DNA of 64,000 nt from Brugia malayi. Lineage: Eukaryota > Nematoda > Chromadorea > Rhabditida > Onchocercidae. The stretch covers positions 8,120,501-8,184,500 of the forward strand of contig NW_025062476.1 in NCBI RefSeq assembly GCF_000002995.4, given 5' to 3'. Below the pieces are notes generated by a model that saw nothing but the letters and a program-made list of their open reading frames with translations, did no database searches and was not told where the DNA came from. The position numbers and the translations under genes are program-made. Below, piece after piece: positions 43,215-53,847 of the stretch (the stretch's first letter is position 1; every line of letters starts with the position of its first letter).

Positions 43215-45013
43215 TACTACTTCAATTAACCAAATTCTGTAAAACAATATGAATCACGGCATAAAAAAGCTAGCACATAAATCGTACATTTAATTTCTGT
43301 CTTATTCAAATCAAAACTTTATCATCGGTTATTTTAATATTAAACATATCTTACTACTACCACCAGCTCCAGATTTGCACTTTGTTATAGTTAGTTAGAA
43401 GTCATTAATAAATCGGAACTTCCTTCCGGAAAAGTGCTGCCTCATATTCGAAAATGACAATGAATTAGTGGAATGTATCAGTACAAAAATGAAGGTTAAT
43501 AAGAATTTCAACATTAAGGATTTAAAAAAAGAAAAAGAGAAGTTAGTAACGGATAGTAGAAGAGATCCGAAAAAGATGCCATTTAATGAAACACTGACCT
43601 TTTTACAAAACTAAAATGAGGACAGTGACTCTGGCTATGCTGATAAGGAGCAGACAGATTATTGGTTCTGTTTGGTGCTACAACAATAAGACATGTAGGC
43701 ACGTACATCTATTAAGTAGGTAAAGTTTCTCCTCATTTTGGGTCAATCCATTAATAAAAAGAACGACATACGTGGATGTAGCAAAGGACAGACCACGCAC
43801 ACTGTTAAATGTAAACAAATAACAACGGGCACTCAGCCAACACTGCTCACACACAGACATACACACAGATCGATGAATAAACAAACTGTCCTCCTCTTGC
43901 AGTGTGCATTCTCATTCATCTTTACTAAACATTCATTTGTGTGTGTGTGTTTATTTTGTTTTCTCAGAAATTCGAGCCGTTTTTCTTTCTAAATGTAAAA
44001 ATAGGGAGAAGACAGGTGTTTATCTGTCTGTCTCTTTATTATCTTTAACTTATCAGTTTATAACTGAAGGTCGTAATGTGACATGTGACGTACAAGTGTC
44101 TCAGCCTAGTCGAGTTTTTTATTTTTTATTTTAGAATTTTTTTAACACCTTTATGAGCATTTCGTTTAAGAGGATAGGATAAGTTTGCAAATAATTCTCC
44201 AAGCTTTAGCACTAGCAGGGTGTATGTCTGTGACATGGCTGATCTTCCGATGTGTCCGGAACCTCGACAAATTTTATTAGTTTGAGAGAGCATATGTTTG
44301 ATAAGGAATTATGCACTTTCTCATAATCGATCCAAGTGATACTTTATCTCTTATCCTTCCTTTATTTTCGCAGTGATTTCGTTAATTTGCTAGTTAATTA
44401 AATTATTCTGAGTTAGCACATGCATTACGATGCGTATTCCAGTAACTGTTGCGTGATCTAATGAGAAATATTATGACCAATGCAAAAATAAAAAACCATC
44501 ATCCTTTATCAATACTACATTTTAGAAGTGTGTTTATTTCTAGAACAATCCGAATTCATAGCTTTGATTTGTTTCATATAGTAAATATACCCATGATATT
44601 TGAAACGAACATTGAGGAGAAGGTTGGTGATGCATAATGTCACATGTCTCTCTTTCCCTCTCTTTCTCTCTCTGTCTCTCTCTCTCTCTCTCTGTTCCTC
44701 TCGATCTGGAAACCATAGAAAATGCTTAACAAATGTTTCTAAATTAATTACTTATTACTGGTTCTTATTGTGTGTAATCTCTGCTGCTTTCATTAATTAG
44801 ACTTAAGGAGTCCACCGGATTATAAGGTCAATATAGTTTTGTGTGAATGAATTGGGATAAGATTTTGATGGATAGAAGAATGATAGTGTTCAATTTTATC
44901 CAGTTTTCTCCCAAACAGTAGCGGACAATGACTGATGAGTATTGATATGACTGTGAACACAATTACACAACAATTAGTTTCATATAGGTATAGTTTTATC
45001 AGTTGAAATCAAA
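43215..45013. other. Intergenic spacer with CT-rich and GT microsatellites
   Basis: Upstream flank of ATG10 and downstream flank of the minus-strand candidate. Holds a (GT)n run near 43937-43951 and a CT-rich tract at 44647-44700. No exon could be supported. Confidence 0.4.
44647..44700 (+). repeat. CT-rich simple repeat
   Basis: Imperfect (CT)n/(TCTC)n tract of about 54 bp with a few interrupting T, C and G bases. Confidence 0.85.
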
Positions 45014-45750
45014 TTAAAATATTATCTGACTAAGGCTATATTTTGACGATTTTGGGGAAGATGAATTGAAAAATTCTAAATGACTGGGCATCATGAACTG
45101 GAAATAATATTTGGAATATCTCTATGAACTTTTTTATTATTTTTTTGCGATATTAAATTGAGTTTTATTTTCAGTCTATCTTTAATATCCATGAGAAATA
45201 CCGTAAGTTTTCTTTTTTCAGAAAGGTGTAAGTATAAAAAATGAAACGATGATTTTTTACTTAAAAGTAGTTCTCTTATTCGCATATTAATAGTTTCAGT
45301 TCTACTTATTTAATAATATTCTCTAACTTTCTGTGCTTTCTTCATCTGACTTTTATTCAGCGGTCATAATCAAAGTGCATTGAACCACTTTGAAGTTTAA
45401 AGCAAAGTGCTTTAAATGATAAATGATGATCAGGCTTTCATTCTGCTTACCTTTATACGAACATCCATTTCAAAATATTCAATTAGCACTTTAAAATTGG
45501 CTGTAGATGGATTATTGCTGGCAGTACTAACTATTGAAGAGAGGAACAGATGAGTGTTGCACCGCGCAGTTTCCATTTGTAATGTTAACCTTGGCCACTG
45601 TTTCATGCATTTCTCTATATGTATTCGTAATTTAAACATTTCCTCGATACACTTGAAATCCCTGTTGTGAAAGCGCGCGCATGCATGCATCTCTAATGAT
45701 GTTTGCATTGACATTCTCAGAATGTCACCTTTTCTTACTGATACTTGCAT
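45014..45750 (-). CDS. Unidentified two-exon gene, about 127 aa (candidate)
   Basis: Exon 1 (45750-45451) is open for 100 codons from an ATG and ends at a strong AAG|GTAAGC donor. Exon 2 (45097-45014) follows a TATTTCCAG acceptor in the same phase and runs 27 codons to TAA. The protein is mixed-charge with helix-like stretches (KCIEEMFKLRIHIEK, NFKVLIEYFEMDVRIK), five cysteines and a Ser-rich tail (FFNSSSPKSSKYSL). No signal peptide or membrane segment is seen, and I recognise no domain. The start could instead be a later Met (MSMQ, 45714). It is divergent from the plus-strand candidate beginning near 46.3 kb. The frame plus good donor and acceptor support it, but there is no homology evidence. 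Confidence 0.45.
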
Positions 45751-46325
45751 ATTATTTCGTCATTTTTGCATTTCTCGTCGAAGTAACGCTGTCACATTGT
45801 TTATTACATTAATGCGCAAATATGCAACATTGCTAAATCAATTATTTATATCATTTTATCTGTTCCTTATGAAGCTTTATCATTTTGTGCTACAAATCTC
45901 CTCATGGGAACATTCAGCTCTTCTTCAAAGTTGTTTATAAAAACTGTCCTTGAATGCGGGAGTCATTTCAGTGCACTGCTGCATATATTAGCTTTATTGT
46001 ATATCTACTCATACGCTGTTAAGAACAGAGATTTATGTTGATTCCTTGTTATTTTGTTATTTAAACAACAAGGAATTCCTCGTTATTTAAAATTATTTGG
46101 TATCGTAAAGGGAAAGTATTAAAAGTAAAGTATTGCTATTGTAAAGTATTAATTTTTTGCAAGGAATCAAAACTTCTTTCGAAAAAAAAAGTTAGAAGGT
46201 TCAACTTCCTTAGCCGACAGTTCTTCCTTGTAGACATATATTTTTGGATTATCTAATCCACTTTGTTTTGATTCGTTCAAATTTCTTGACTTCCTTAAAA
46301 AAAACTTCCTAATTTGATTCGCTAG

Positions 46326-48365
46326 GATTGTCTTACCATATGGTTTCGCTACCGGTGGTAAGGAAGTTATTAAGGATCGCTCAGGGGCTCTATCGAATAT
46401 AATGGTACGATAGTTGCTGTTTTGAAAGTTAATCTGTTTTGATTTTTTTATCTAAGGGATCATGCGAGAATTTCTTCAAAAAGCAAAATCATGAATGCTG
46501 CTAGGAGCCAAAGATATCAAAGAGGTACGATAAGTCTTTATAAGAGAGTAATAGGTCATCCTGCAAAAGAAACACTTCAGTTGTTGAGAATGTTTCAGGT
46601 AATTTGTTTTACGCATTTTGTTTCTTGTTTTGAATATTCTCCTCGACATGTCATATTGTAACCGGTCTTAGGTTACGTTTGAAGAACTTTATCTCTCTTC
46701 TTTTTTGTTTTTATTCTTTAGTCATCAAAACTTTATGTAGTTTTTCAAATATCCTAATTCTTCCTTCAAAATAACTCTGTAGGTATGGAAGCAATATAAA
46801 TGGAGATGTTAACTCTTAGGACAATGTAACAAAGAATGGGTATTTAGCAAACATGCCACAAAACTTTGGATATTTTAAGTCAGATCGATTGAGGATTAAA
46901 ATTTAGTAAATTTCACATCTTTCTAGATTTTTTTTAACTTGACGGTATTCGTTTGTACAGTGGATGAAAGCTGGAGATTTCATTGCCTCTATCCTTTGTA
47001 TGATACTAAAAAAGAATTTGTTGATAATGTCCAAAAGTCAATAAGTGTGAATTTTTTCTTTTTCTTTATAAACAGAGGCAAAAGTGTACTTTTTTTGGAA
47101 ATTAGCATGGACAATTGAGATCAATGCACTGAGGGGCTGGAAACGAAAGTTTGGTTTTAAACAACAGCTAATATTAAAGAGTCAGTAACGTGGATGTGAA
47201 ATCTAAAATGAAATGCGTATCTGAGGAGAATATGAAATACCTCGAGGTAGCTACAAATATATTAGCGATTAGTGAAATAGTCAAGAAAAGTTAGGTAGTT
47301 TAGCTCACCTCACTTCATTCGCTATTTGAAATTGAATAATATATTTGCAAACAATTGTAAGCAGATAAATTGCCGTCTAAAATTTAGCCTTTCAGCATGA
47401 ATAATTTGAAATTCATGTTTTCGTTATTAAATTAATACTTGCACTATGTACTCTCTCGCAAGCAAAAAAAAAGTGTACAGAAAGGGATGACGGGAAACTT
47501 CGACTAATCACTTTGTAATTTGAAATTTTGAGATTCCGAACTATTCCATGATGATATGATGCTTTATGGGGAAAATAAAAAAAACCTGAAAACTGATTAC
47601 ATTTCTCGACAATTGATTACACTGCTGATTATATTCTCGTTTTTCTTTATCTTGTCTAATGGCACTAATGAATGTTTATCAGGATGCTGTTTATTGCTTA
47701 CTCGATTAAATATTTCATTTGATATGCTGCATATCGGTCCTATCATGATCATCAGTAAATTGTGCTAAATTAGGTTAATTTTGCTTCAGTTAATTTAAGT
47801 TTTCCTCTTCTGAGTCTTGACCTCAGTTCATTTTTTAATGAATTCAAACTACTCTAGAAAAGGTAGTACAGTTATTTCAGTTTATAGATTTCCGACGAAT
47901 AGTGGAAATGAATCTTTTTAGTCCATTCCATAATCGCACTGTAGAAATTTTCCGGACACTATCAATGCTACATCTCATTTTCTTCATTGTTTATCAATCA
48001 GATCATGTTATCCAGTCCTTTATCAAAGAACATCTATTGATATCAGTGATACTTATGACTTTGTATATCGTAGAATGCAGTGCAGAGGATGTTTTGTATG
48101 AAACATTTATTGATATATTGTGTTTTTTTTTTTCGTTTTTCGGTTCAAGGAAATTGTTGGTATATAGGAATAATGAGGCATATTGTTTTGATAAGCAGGT
48201 ATTATGATTATAAATTTGTTTTCTGTGCAACTTTTTGATGAGTTCCTTCAGAAATCATATGTGAAAAGTTTAGTCATCGCATCATTTCAAGGGCAGTTCG
48301 AAAAGATTACTGATCCTGTTGAGGTAAACATGAAAAATGATCAATTTTTCAGTAATCGGTCTTAA
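46326..48365 (+). CDS. Unidentified Trp-rich multi-exon gene (candidate, 5' end not found)
   Basis: Nine plus-strand segments can be joined in one frame: 46326-46357, 46457-46598, 46783-46807, 46961-47044, 47076-47148, 47186-47246, 47881-48095, 48150-48198 and 48252-48365 (stop TAA), about 264 residues without a start codon. The 5' half is rich in Trp and basic residues arranged like helical repeats (TIWFRYRW, LLRMFQVWKQYKWR, YFFWKLAWTIEINALRGWKR), loosely recalling centrin-binding Sfi1-type repeats; that resemblance is speculative. Exon 2 is a 47-codon open segment with a CAG|GTAATT donor and is the most convincing. Weak points: two introns would be only 31 and 37 nt, two acceptors are AAG, and I chose junctions to keep frame. 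The segment near 48.0 kb is hydrophobic and could be intron. A pseudogene or two adjacent genes are possible. Confidence 0.35.
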
Positions 48366-50039
48366 CGATTTGTCTAAATTCTAATACAGTGGTTGATTGC
48401 ACATGAAAACCGATAGTTAAAATTTAAACATACAACGGATAGTTAACAGTTACAGTTGTCTCATTTCCTTTTACCATCATTCATTCCGTTGGTTTCTTGG
48501 CTCTTTGTTTATACTGTTGTAACTAATCCCTCCAGCGGTATAAACTTCATTTAGTGAGAGAAGATACAATCATTTTACAGTACTATATATATTCTATGCT
48601 AATCATACGGAGCAATTCGAAATAATCTCCCCGAAGATTCTTGCTTTTTATTTATTTCCTACTAACTCATTCATTCAGTTCCTCTTCCATTTTCTCAAAT
48701 CCATTTTCCTTGTTTAGAAGTTCCGTTTGCATATAAAAATTGAATTTTTCTTTGTTATCCAATTGCTTTATTCGGTTAGCAATTTAGTGTCATCAATTCT
48801 ATGTAATTAGAGACACCTACGCAGTTAACTGTTTGATGGGAGTGGGGACATTTCAACTAGATAACACTTAACGGTGTATCTTAATGGTCTGTATCACAAG
48901 TTGATTTCTGTTGTACGTTCGTTTCCTTTTGCTTGCTAATTGAATGAAATATTTATCAAATTCGATGATGTTTCTATTGTTAAATTGCTTCCGATTTCTG
49001 ATAACCATTCGAAGTAATTTTTTCGAAAATCTTGCAGTAGCAGTGTAGCTTGTAACATCATCAGATTGATCTCTTTAAACCAATTTGATCACAAGGATTT
49101 TCATAATAACTGACAGAATTGCTGAAATCCAATTCTAATTATCATCTTAATAAACTTCGATGCTGTTATTTGTAAAAAAATCTTTGGAAATGTAGTAATT
49201 GATAATATATTTGAAATTTAGTAATATAATTGGTAACATATGTGTAAATTTAATTCATTGATAAGATACCGTAAAAGTTGATATGCAGCAGTTGTAGAAG
49301 TCTAAGAGGTTTTCCTGACTGCTTGTTATTAATTTAACCTTCTTTTATTATTTATCGCTGTGAGACATGTTTTCTTTAATTCTTTGTCTTTTAAAGAATT
49401 TTTCATATTTTTTTCCTTAGAGGATATCGAAAGGAGCAGTAAGAATATGAGTGTTGGATATCCAACTTTTCTGATGATAATATCACTCATCCGAAAATCA
49501 AGTGTTTTGTTTTTAATATCTGAAAGTGTTAATTTGACAATTTCTTTGACAAGAAACAGGTTTTTGTAATGAATTATTAAAGAATTCTTCACTACTCGGA
49601 TGTAAAGCATTCTACCGCATCGAAAATTTTCAGAACATAAAAAACGATGAAAATGGTTTTTTCTTGGATTTTCTAACTCTTTGTGGTGGGTTTTAGGTTT
49701 TTGAAGTAGAATCCAAAAATTTTGTATACCGTTTGGAATGAGCAACGTTTTCGTTTCTTCATCTTTTTCTTTTTTTTTTTTCTTTTTTTTTTCGTTTCTT
49801 CATCTTGTTCTTTTTTCTTTTTTCTTTTACAAAACCTTCCGATTTTAAAGAGTTTGGGAATTAATATTTAATGAATGTAATCTTTGAAAAGTTCCTTCTA
49901 GAGTGATTATTTTGCTTCTGAAAAAGAGTTCAGGTCATTGATTATTTAATCGGCGCAAAAAAATGAAATTTTCGTCATTCACGTACGTTGTTACATTAGT
50001 ATTTAGTGAAAGGCTATTTTGCAATAGTTTTATTTGCAG
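48366..50039. other. Intergenic spacer upstream of the VAB-9-like gene
   Basis: AT-rich. A 138-codon minus-strand frame (49745-49329) is the longest uninterrupted frame in the window but only slightly above chance length at this composition, and shows no domain. A T-rich tract with a 16-bp direct repeat lies at 49750-49806. Confidence 0.4.
49750..49806 (+). repeat. 16-bp direct repeat flanking a T-tract
   Basis: ttcgtttcttcatctt occurs at 49750-49765 and again at 49791-49806, separated by a T-rich spacer; probably a local duplication by slippage. Confidence 0.85.
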
Positions 50040-50058
50040 AAAAAGTGAACGAATTTGT
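50040..50058 (+). other. Probable trans-splice site and short 5' UTR
   Basis: A TTTATTTGCAG acceptor ends at 50039, 19 nt before the ATG of the claudin-like gene, with no upstream partner exon seen; typical spacing for spliced-leader addition. Confidence 0.5.
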
Positions 50059-53000
50059 ATGGCAGTACAAGCAACTACTATTGAAACAGTTACTGTAGTG
50101 AGGCCTCTCAAGGTTAATTCTCTTTATTTTCAGTACAGTTATACAAATTCTTGCAACGGTGATTGATTGCCAAGGTGTGGAATAATTTGTAATCATAAAA
50201 GGGTTGAGGAACTTTCGCACAGAACTATAGTTTCTTTACTGCTCTAGATAGGAAATATCTGAAACGTCGATAACAAAAGGGGTCGCCGACTGAGGTTTCG
50301 AATGAAGTCGATAACCGATATCATTTCCTGTCAAAAGAAATTATCAGAATGTACACAATTTAATGTATGCCGTTTTCACAAAACTTCCTGCTGTTGACGA
50401 GAGTGATATCGATTCCGGCAAGAACACTTTTCATAGCACTAGTAGTAGGTCCTTCATAAAAACCGGTCGAATTGCGATGCAGCTGTGTTTTGAGTATGTG
50501 CACTGCTTTGTAAATATCAATTTCAGGTGATAGCTTTGGTGTGTCTATTGATTGCATTCTTTCTCCTCATATTGTGTTTGTCGACGACATGGTGGCTTCG
50601 ATCAGGTGGATTCCGAACAGGTTTATGGCTTGAATGCACAGCATCTGATCAAGCACAGTGGACAATAGCCGGTGGTCCACCGCCTGGAAGGTGCCAGAGA
50701 ATACATCGACATGCGGGTAAAATTTCTTCCATTTGGTTCCTTGCAAGAAAAGTAATATTTTATATGAAAGGTGTTAAAGCATCAGATTTCAGTTATTCAA
50801 TTTCAACATAATTCAAAGAATTAAACTGTTGAGAGTCCAGTAAAGAATAACTTTCTTGTAAATGTTTAAAGTGAACTCATATATATAAACAGTTTATTTA
50901 TTTTTTCCTCTTCAGTTCAACTAGATTGCATCTACGAAATTCTTCTGATTTTGGTTAATTGTTGTAGCATAAAATATTTCTGGGATGAGTAATCCGATGA
51001 CACTTCCTGTTTTATTCATTATTTAAATCGATTTGAAGACTCAAAAAACTTACTTATTTCTCATCAGTACTTCACATTCTCGCTATCTCAGTTTAAAAAA
51101 GTAAAAACTGCTTTTACCAGTTTCTATCTTTTCTTATCAAAGCTACGTAAACTTGGCAATTTCGTTTAATTTCATTAGTTGACTATACCTTCACACTTGA
51201 ATGAACGTTTTTACAATACGCTTCCATTGAATTACTGGTGGTTTCATCAGTGCATAGTTGCTTTGTAAATCTAGACTAAAATTCCATATAGGTGGAAAGG
51301 TTAACGTTGTATCCATGCTAGCGATGTGTTTGGCTGGACAATGCCAATAGATATTCCTGCTTTTACTAAGCAGAGGATAGTGATGTGCGGATTACATTTA
51401 CCAATGGGAAAACGTGAGGCACATTGACACCATTTACGCACACATTCCTATCCTCAAACGCTCCTTTGCTGTGTTCCTTTGTCATTGGTATTGAGCTTTA
51501 TGAATGCATGGCGTGGAGCAGTAGAAATTCCCTTTGACTTTAATATTTTAATCCTGCAAGAGCCACAGGAGGAAATGTGAAAGATCACATAAGCTAATAA
51601 GAGTCGAGAAAATTTTTAGTGCTGTTTCCTACCCTTTTAAAATAGCCGTATATATATATATATATATATTTTTTTTTTTGTAAATAGATTTAAGGTGTTT
51701 AATTGTTTTTTCTGATCAGTTTTAAGAGAAAAGTTATTCCAAGCAATGAAAGTAGAGCTTAGTAAGTCCTACTTATCACAAAAGGGTAAAGCTAAGGGAT
51801 AATATCATCGCCGATAAACACCTGATAAGACTGTCTGTCATTCTTTTCCTAAGCAACGATAACTACCCTACTTTTTGCCTCTTAGATTCACTAGTTTTTG
51901 ACTTATTTCTATCTGTGGAAGATACTATTACCAGCTATCTGTTTCTTGCACTCCCACGGCTCATTTTCCAAAAATTTTTGAGAATTGACTCAAAATTTGC
52001 CCAAACAAGAACTTTGAAAGTTTTGGTTTCTTCACATCACTTCATTTCTATTTTCTCAAATAATTTGAAAAGGAATTCAGGATTTCTTTTAATTTTCTGT
52101 TATTTACTCGGGTCTTTTTTCTGCACTAATGTGGTTTCAATCGTTATTGATAGCAAAATTGAAATAGCAATCAACGGTGCTCAAATTCATTTTTTGTGAT
52201 TTCGCATGTTGTACTAAATTCAGATTTATTTACACAATTTTTGGTAGAATTCTGTGATTTCTTTTTGTAGTGATTAAAGATTGGTCTAATTGTAGTATAT
52301 CACTCTTCTTTTCTATCCATGAAATCAAAATAGTTTTAATTTTAAAATTCAATCCTTCAATTTTTTTGCTGTGCACTTCCACAATTTCATTTAATAATAG
52401 CAATTCACTCACGATTGCTAAATATACTACACTTATTGCAAAAATTATACTTTTATTGCATTGTGCAATATTCTCTGTTGTAGAGTTATACTGAATAGGG
52501 CTGTGTTTGCGCACATGTTGGTAAGTTTCTCATATTAGTAGTTTTAGTTTGCCCGAGAATTGTGAATCAAATTTAGATTCAGATTTTGAATCGAATTTGC
52601 GTTCTAGTTCGTTCTATTCTATTATAAATGTTGTTACTTGAGCAGTTCGAAAAAATGGATACAAACAGTAGCGTTTTTTTGTTATTTCACCAAGTTTTCC
52701 ATTTCTGTTTTGTGGCTTATACATGCCAGCGACCAACGTCACCAGGTAAGTTTCTGTTTTTTCTACTTTTTATTAGTTTATACATCATTTGTTATGTGTT
52801 ATAATATACATAACATTCATCGAGCTGAAAATAGCCGATGTTCTTTGACTTAAAATTTCAAACAGTAATCTGTTACATTTTACAGGATTGATTTTTTATT
52901 CGTAAGTCAGCTTTATTTCAGCCTATATCAAGTTGGTGGCAGCATTTTTAATCACTGCAGCGGTATTAACATTTTTCGCGTTCTTCCTTAATGTATTCGG

Positions 53001-53527
53001 TTTGCGAGCGCAAGATTTGCATAGGAAATATGTTTTCTATAAATTTGCCACTTATCTTTCTTTATTGGGAGGTAAGTTTTATGTTAACTAATCATTTTAT
53101 TTGCATAATTGTGTTAGCTTAAATTTATCATTTTGTCAGGAAACATCTTTCAGCACCACTACGGGTATTTCTTTTTCATTCAAAATATAAAATGGAAAGC
53201 GAGAGATTTTGACAAAACAAAATGCTTATGTTTTTTTTTTTTTTTTTTATCCTTAAAGCAAATAGTTTCATAATCTCCTGAAGTGTCCAGTGTCGTATTT
53301 CAGTATTCCTACAGCTCGTATCTTTAATCGTGTTTCCTGTTTGTTTTTACGTTGAAATGAAGAATTTCGGTTATCGAAACTGGGAATTCGATTGGTCCTA
53401 CGGTGTCGCCTGGGGTGCAACACTGTTTGCTTTCGGCGCATCACTGTTGTTGATATGTGATAAAGAACATGAAGAAGTATATTTCAAGGAAAAAACAATA
53501 TATAATCCGCCACCGGAGCTGAAGTAG
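50059..53527 (+). CDS. vab-9: TMEM47/VAB-9-like claudin-superfamily membrane protein
   Basis: Four exons (50059-50112, 50527-50716, 52922-53071, 53304-53527) close to 205 aa. A short cytosolic N-terminus leads into TM1 (about 19-40); the first extracellular loop holds the claudin signature Gly50-Leu-Trp with Cys55 and Cys73. TM2 (KLVAAFLITAAVLTFFAFF) and TM3 follow, then the diagnostic block FDWSYGVAWGATLFAFGASL around TM4 and a charged tail (CDKEHEEVYFKEKTIYNPPP). Human TMEM47 has, from memory, FNWGYGLAWGATIFSFGGA at the same place. In C. elegans the TMEM47 relative is VAB-9, which works with cadherin-catenin complexes at epidermal junctions, so a junctional role is likely; the symbol rests on this family match. 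The third intron portion is long: 2.2 kb separate exons 2 and 3, with a possible alternative first exon inside it. Confidence 0.85.
51649..51668. repeat. (TA)n microsatellite
   Basis: About ten TA units followed by a T-run, inside the long intron of the VAB-9-like gene. Confidence 0.9.
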
Positions 53528-53841
53528 TGTTCAGCATACAGACGAAGTTTCTATAAAATGCATCTGAATGGGTTCTAGGTAGTGATAGCTTAACAGCTGT
53601 AGTTGGTATCGAATGATAAGAATTATGTGCAGCGAAATTTTCGAATCTTTTTTTTGGATTTGAAGAATTTTCAAGTTTCGAAAAATTCAGCTGGAAAATT
53701 GATTTTTGGAAACAAAGTTCCAACTCCAGTTAACGATATAAATATCTTTTTGCATGTTTTGATTGAAATAGTACTTTTTAGTTCTCATGTTTATTATTGT
53801 TTAATCGGTGAGATTAGTAGAACTCATTGTATACAAATGGT

Positions 53842-53847
53842 AATAAA
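53842..53847 (+). terminator. Candidate poly(A) signal AATAAA (VAB-9-like gene)
   Basis: AATAAA 315 bases after the stop codon. Confidence 0.45.

Noticed and set aside
49329..49745. 138-codon minus-strand open frame, the longest in the window
   Set aside because: At about 33% GC a 64-kb window is expected to contain a chance frame of roughly 120 codons. The frame starts at TTG, is Lys/Ile/Leu-rich, overlaps an open frame on the other strand and shows no domain.
49750..49806. Transposon ends or CRISPR-like repeats
   Set aside because: Only two copies of a pyrimidine-rich 16-mer; fits slippage in a T-tract. No spaced repeat arrays exist in the window.
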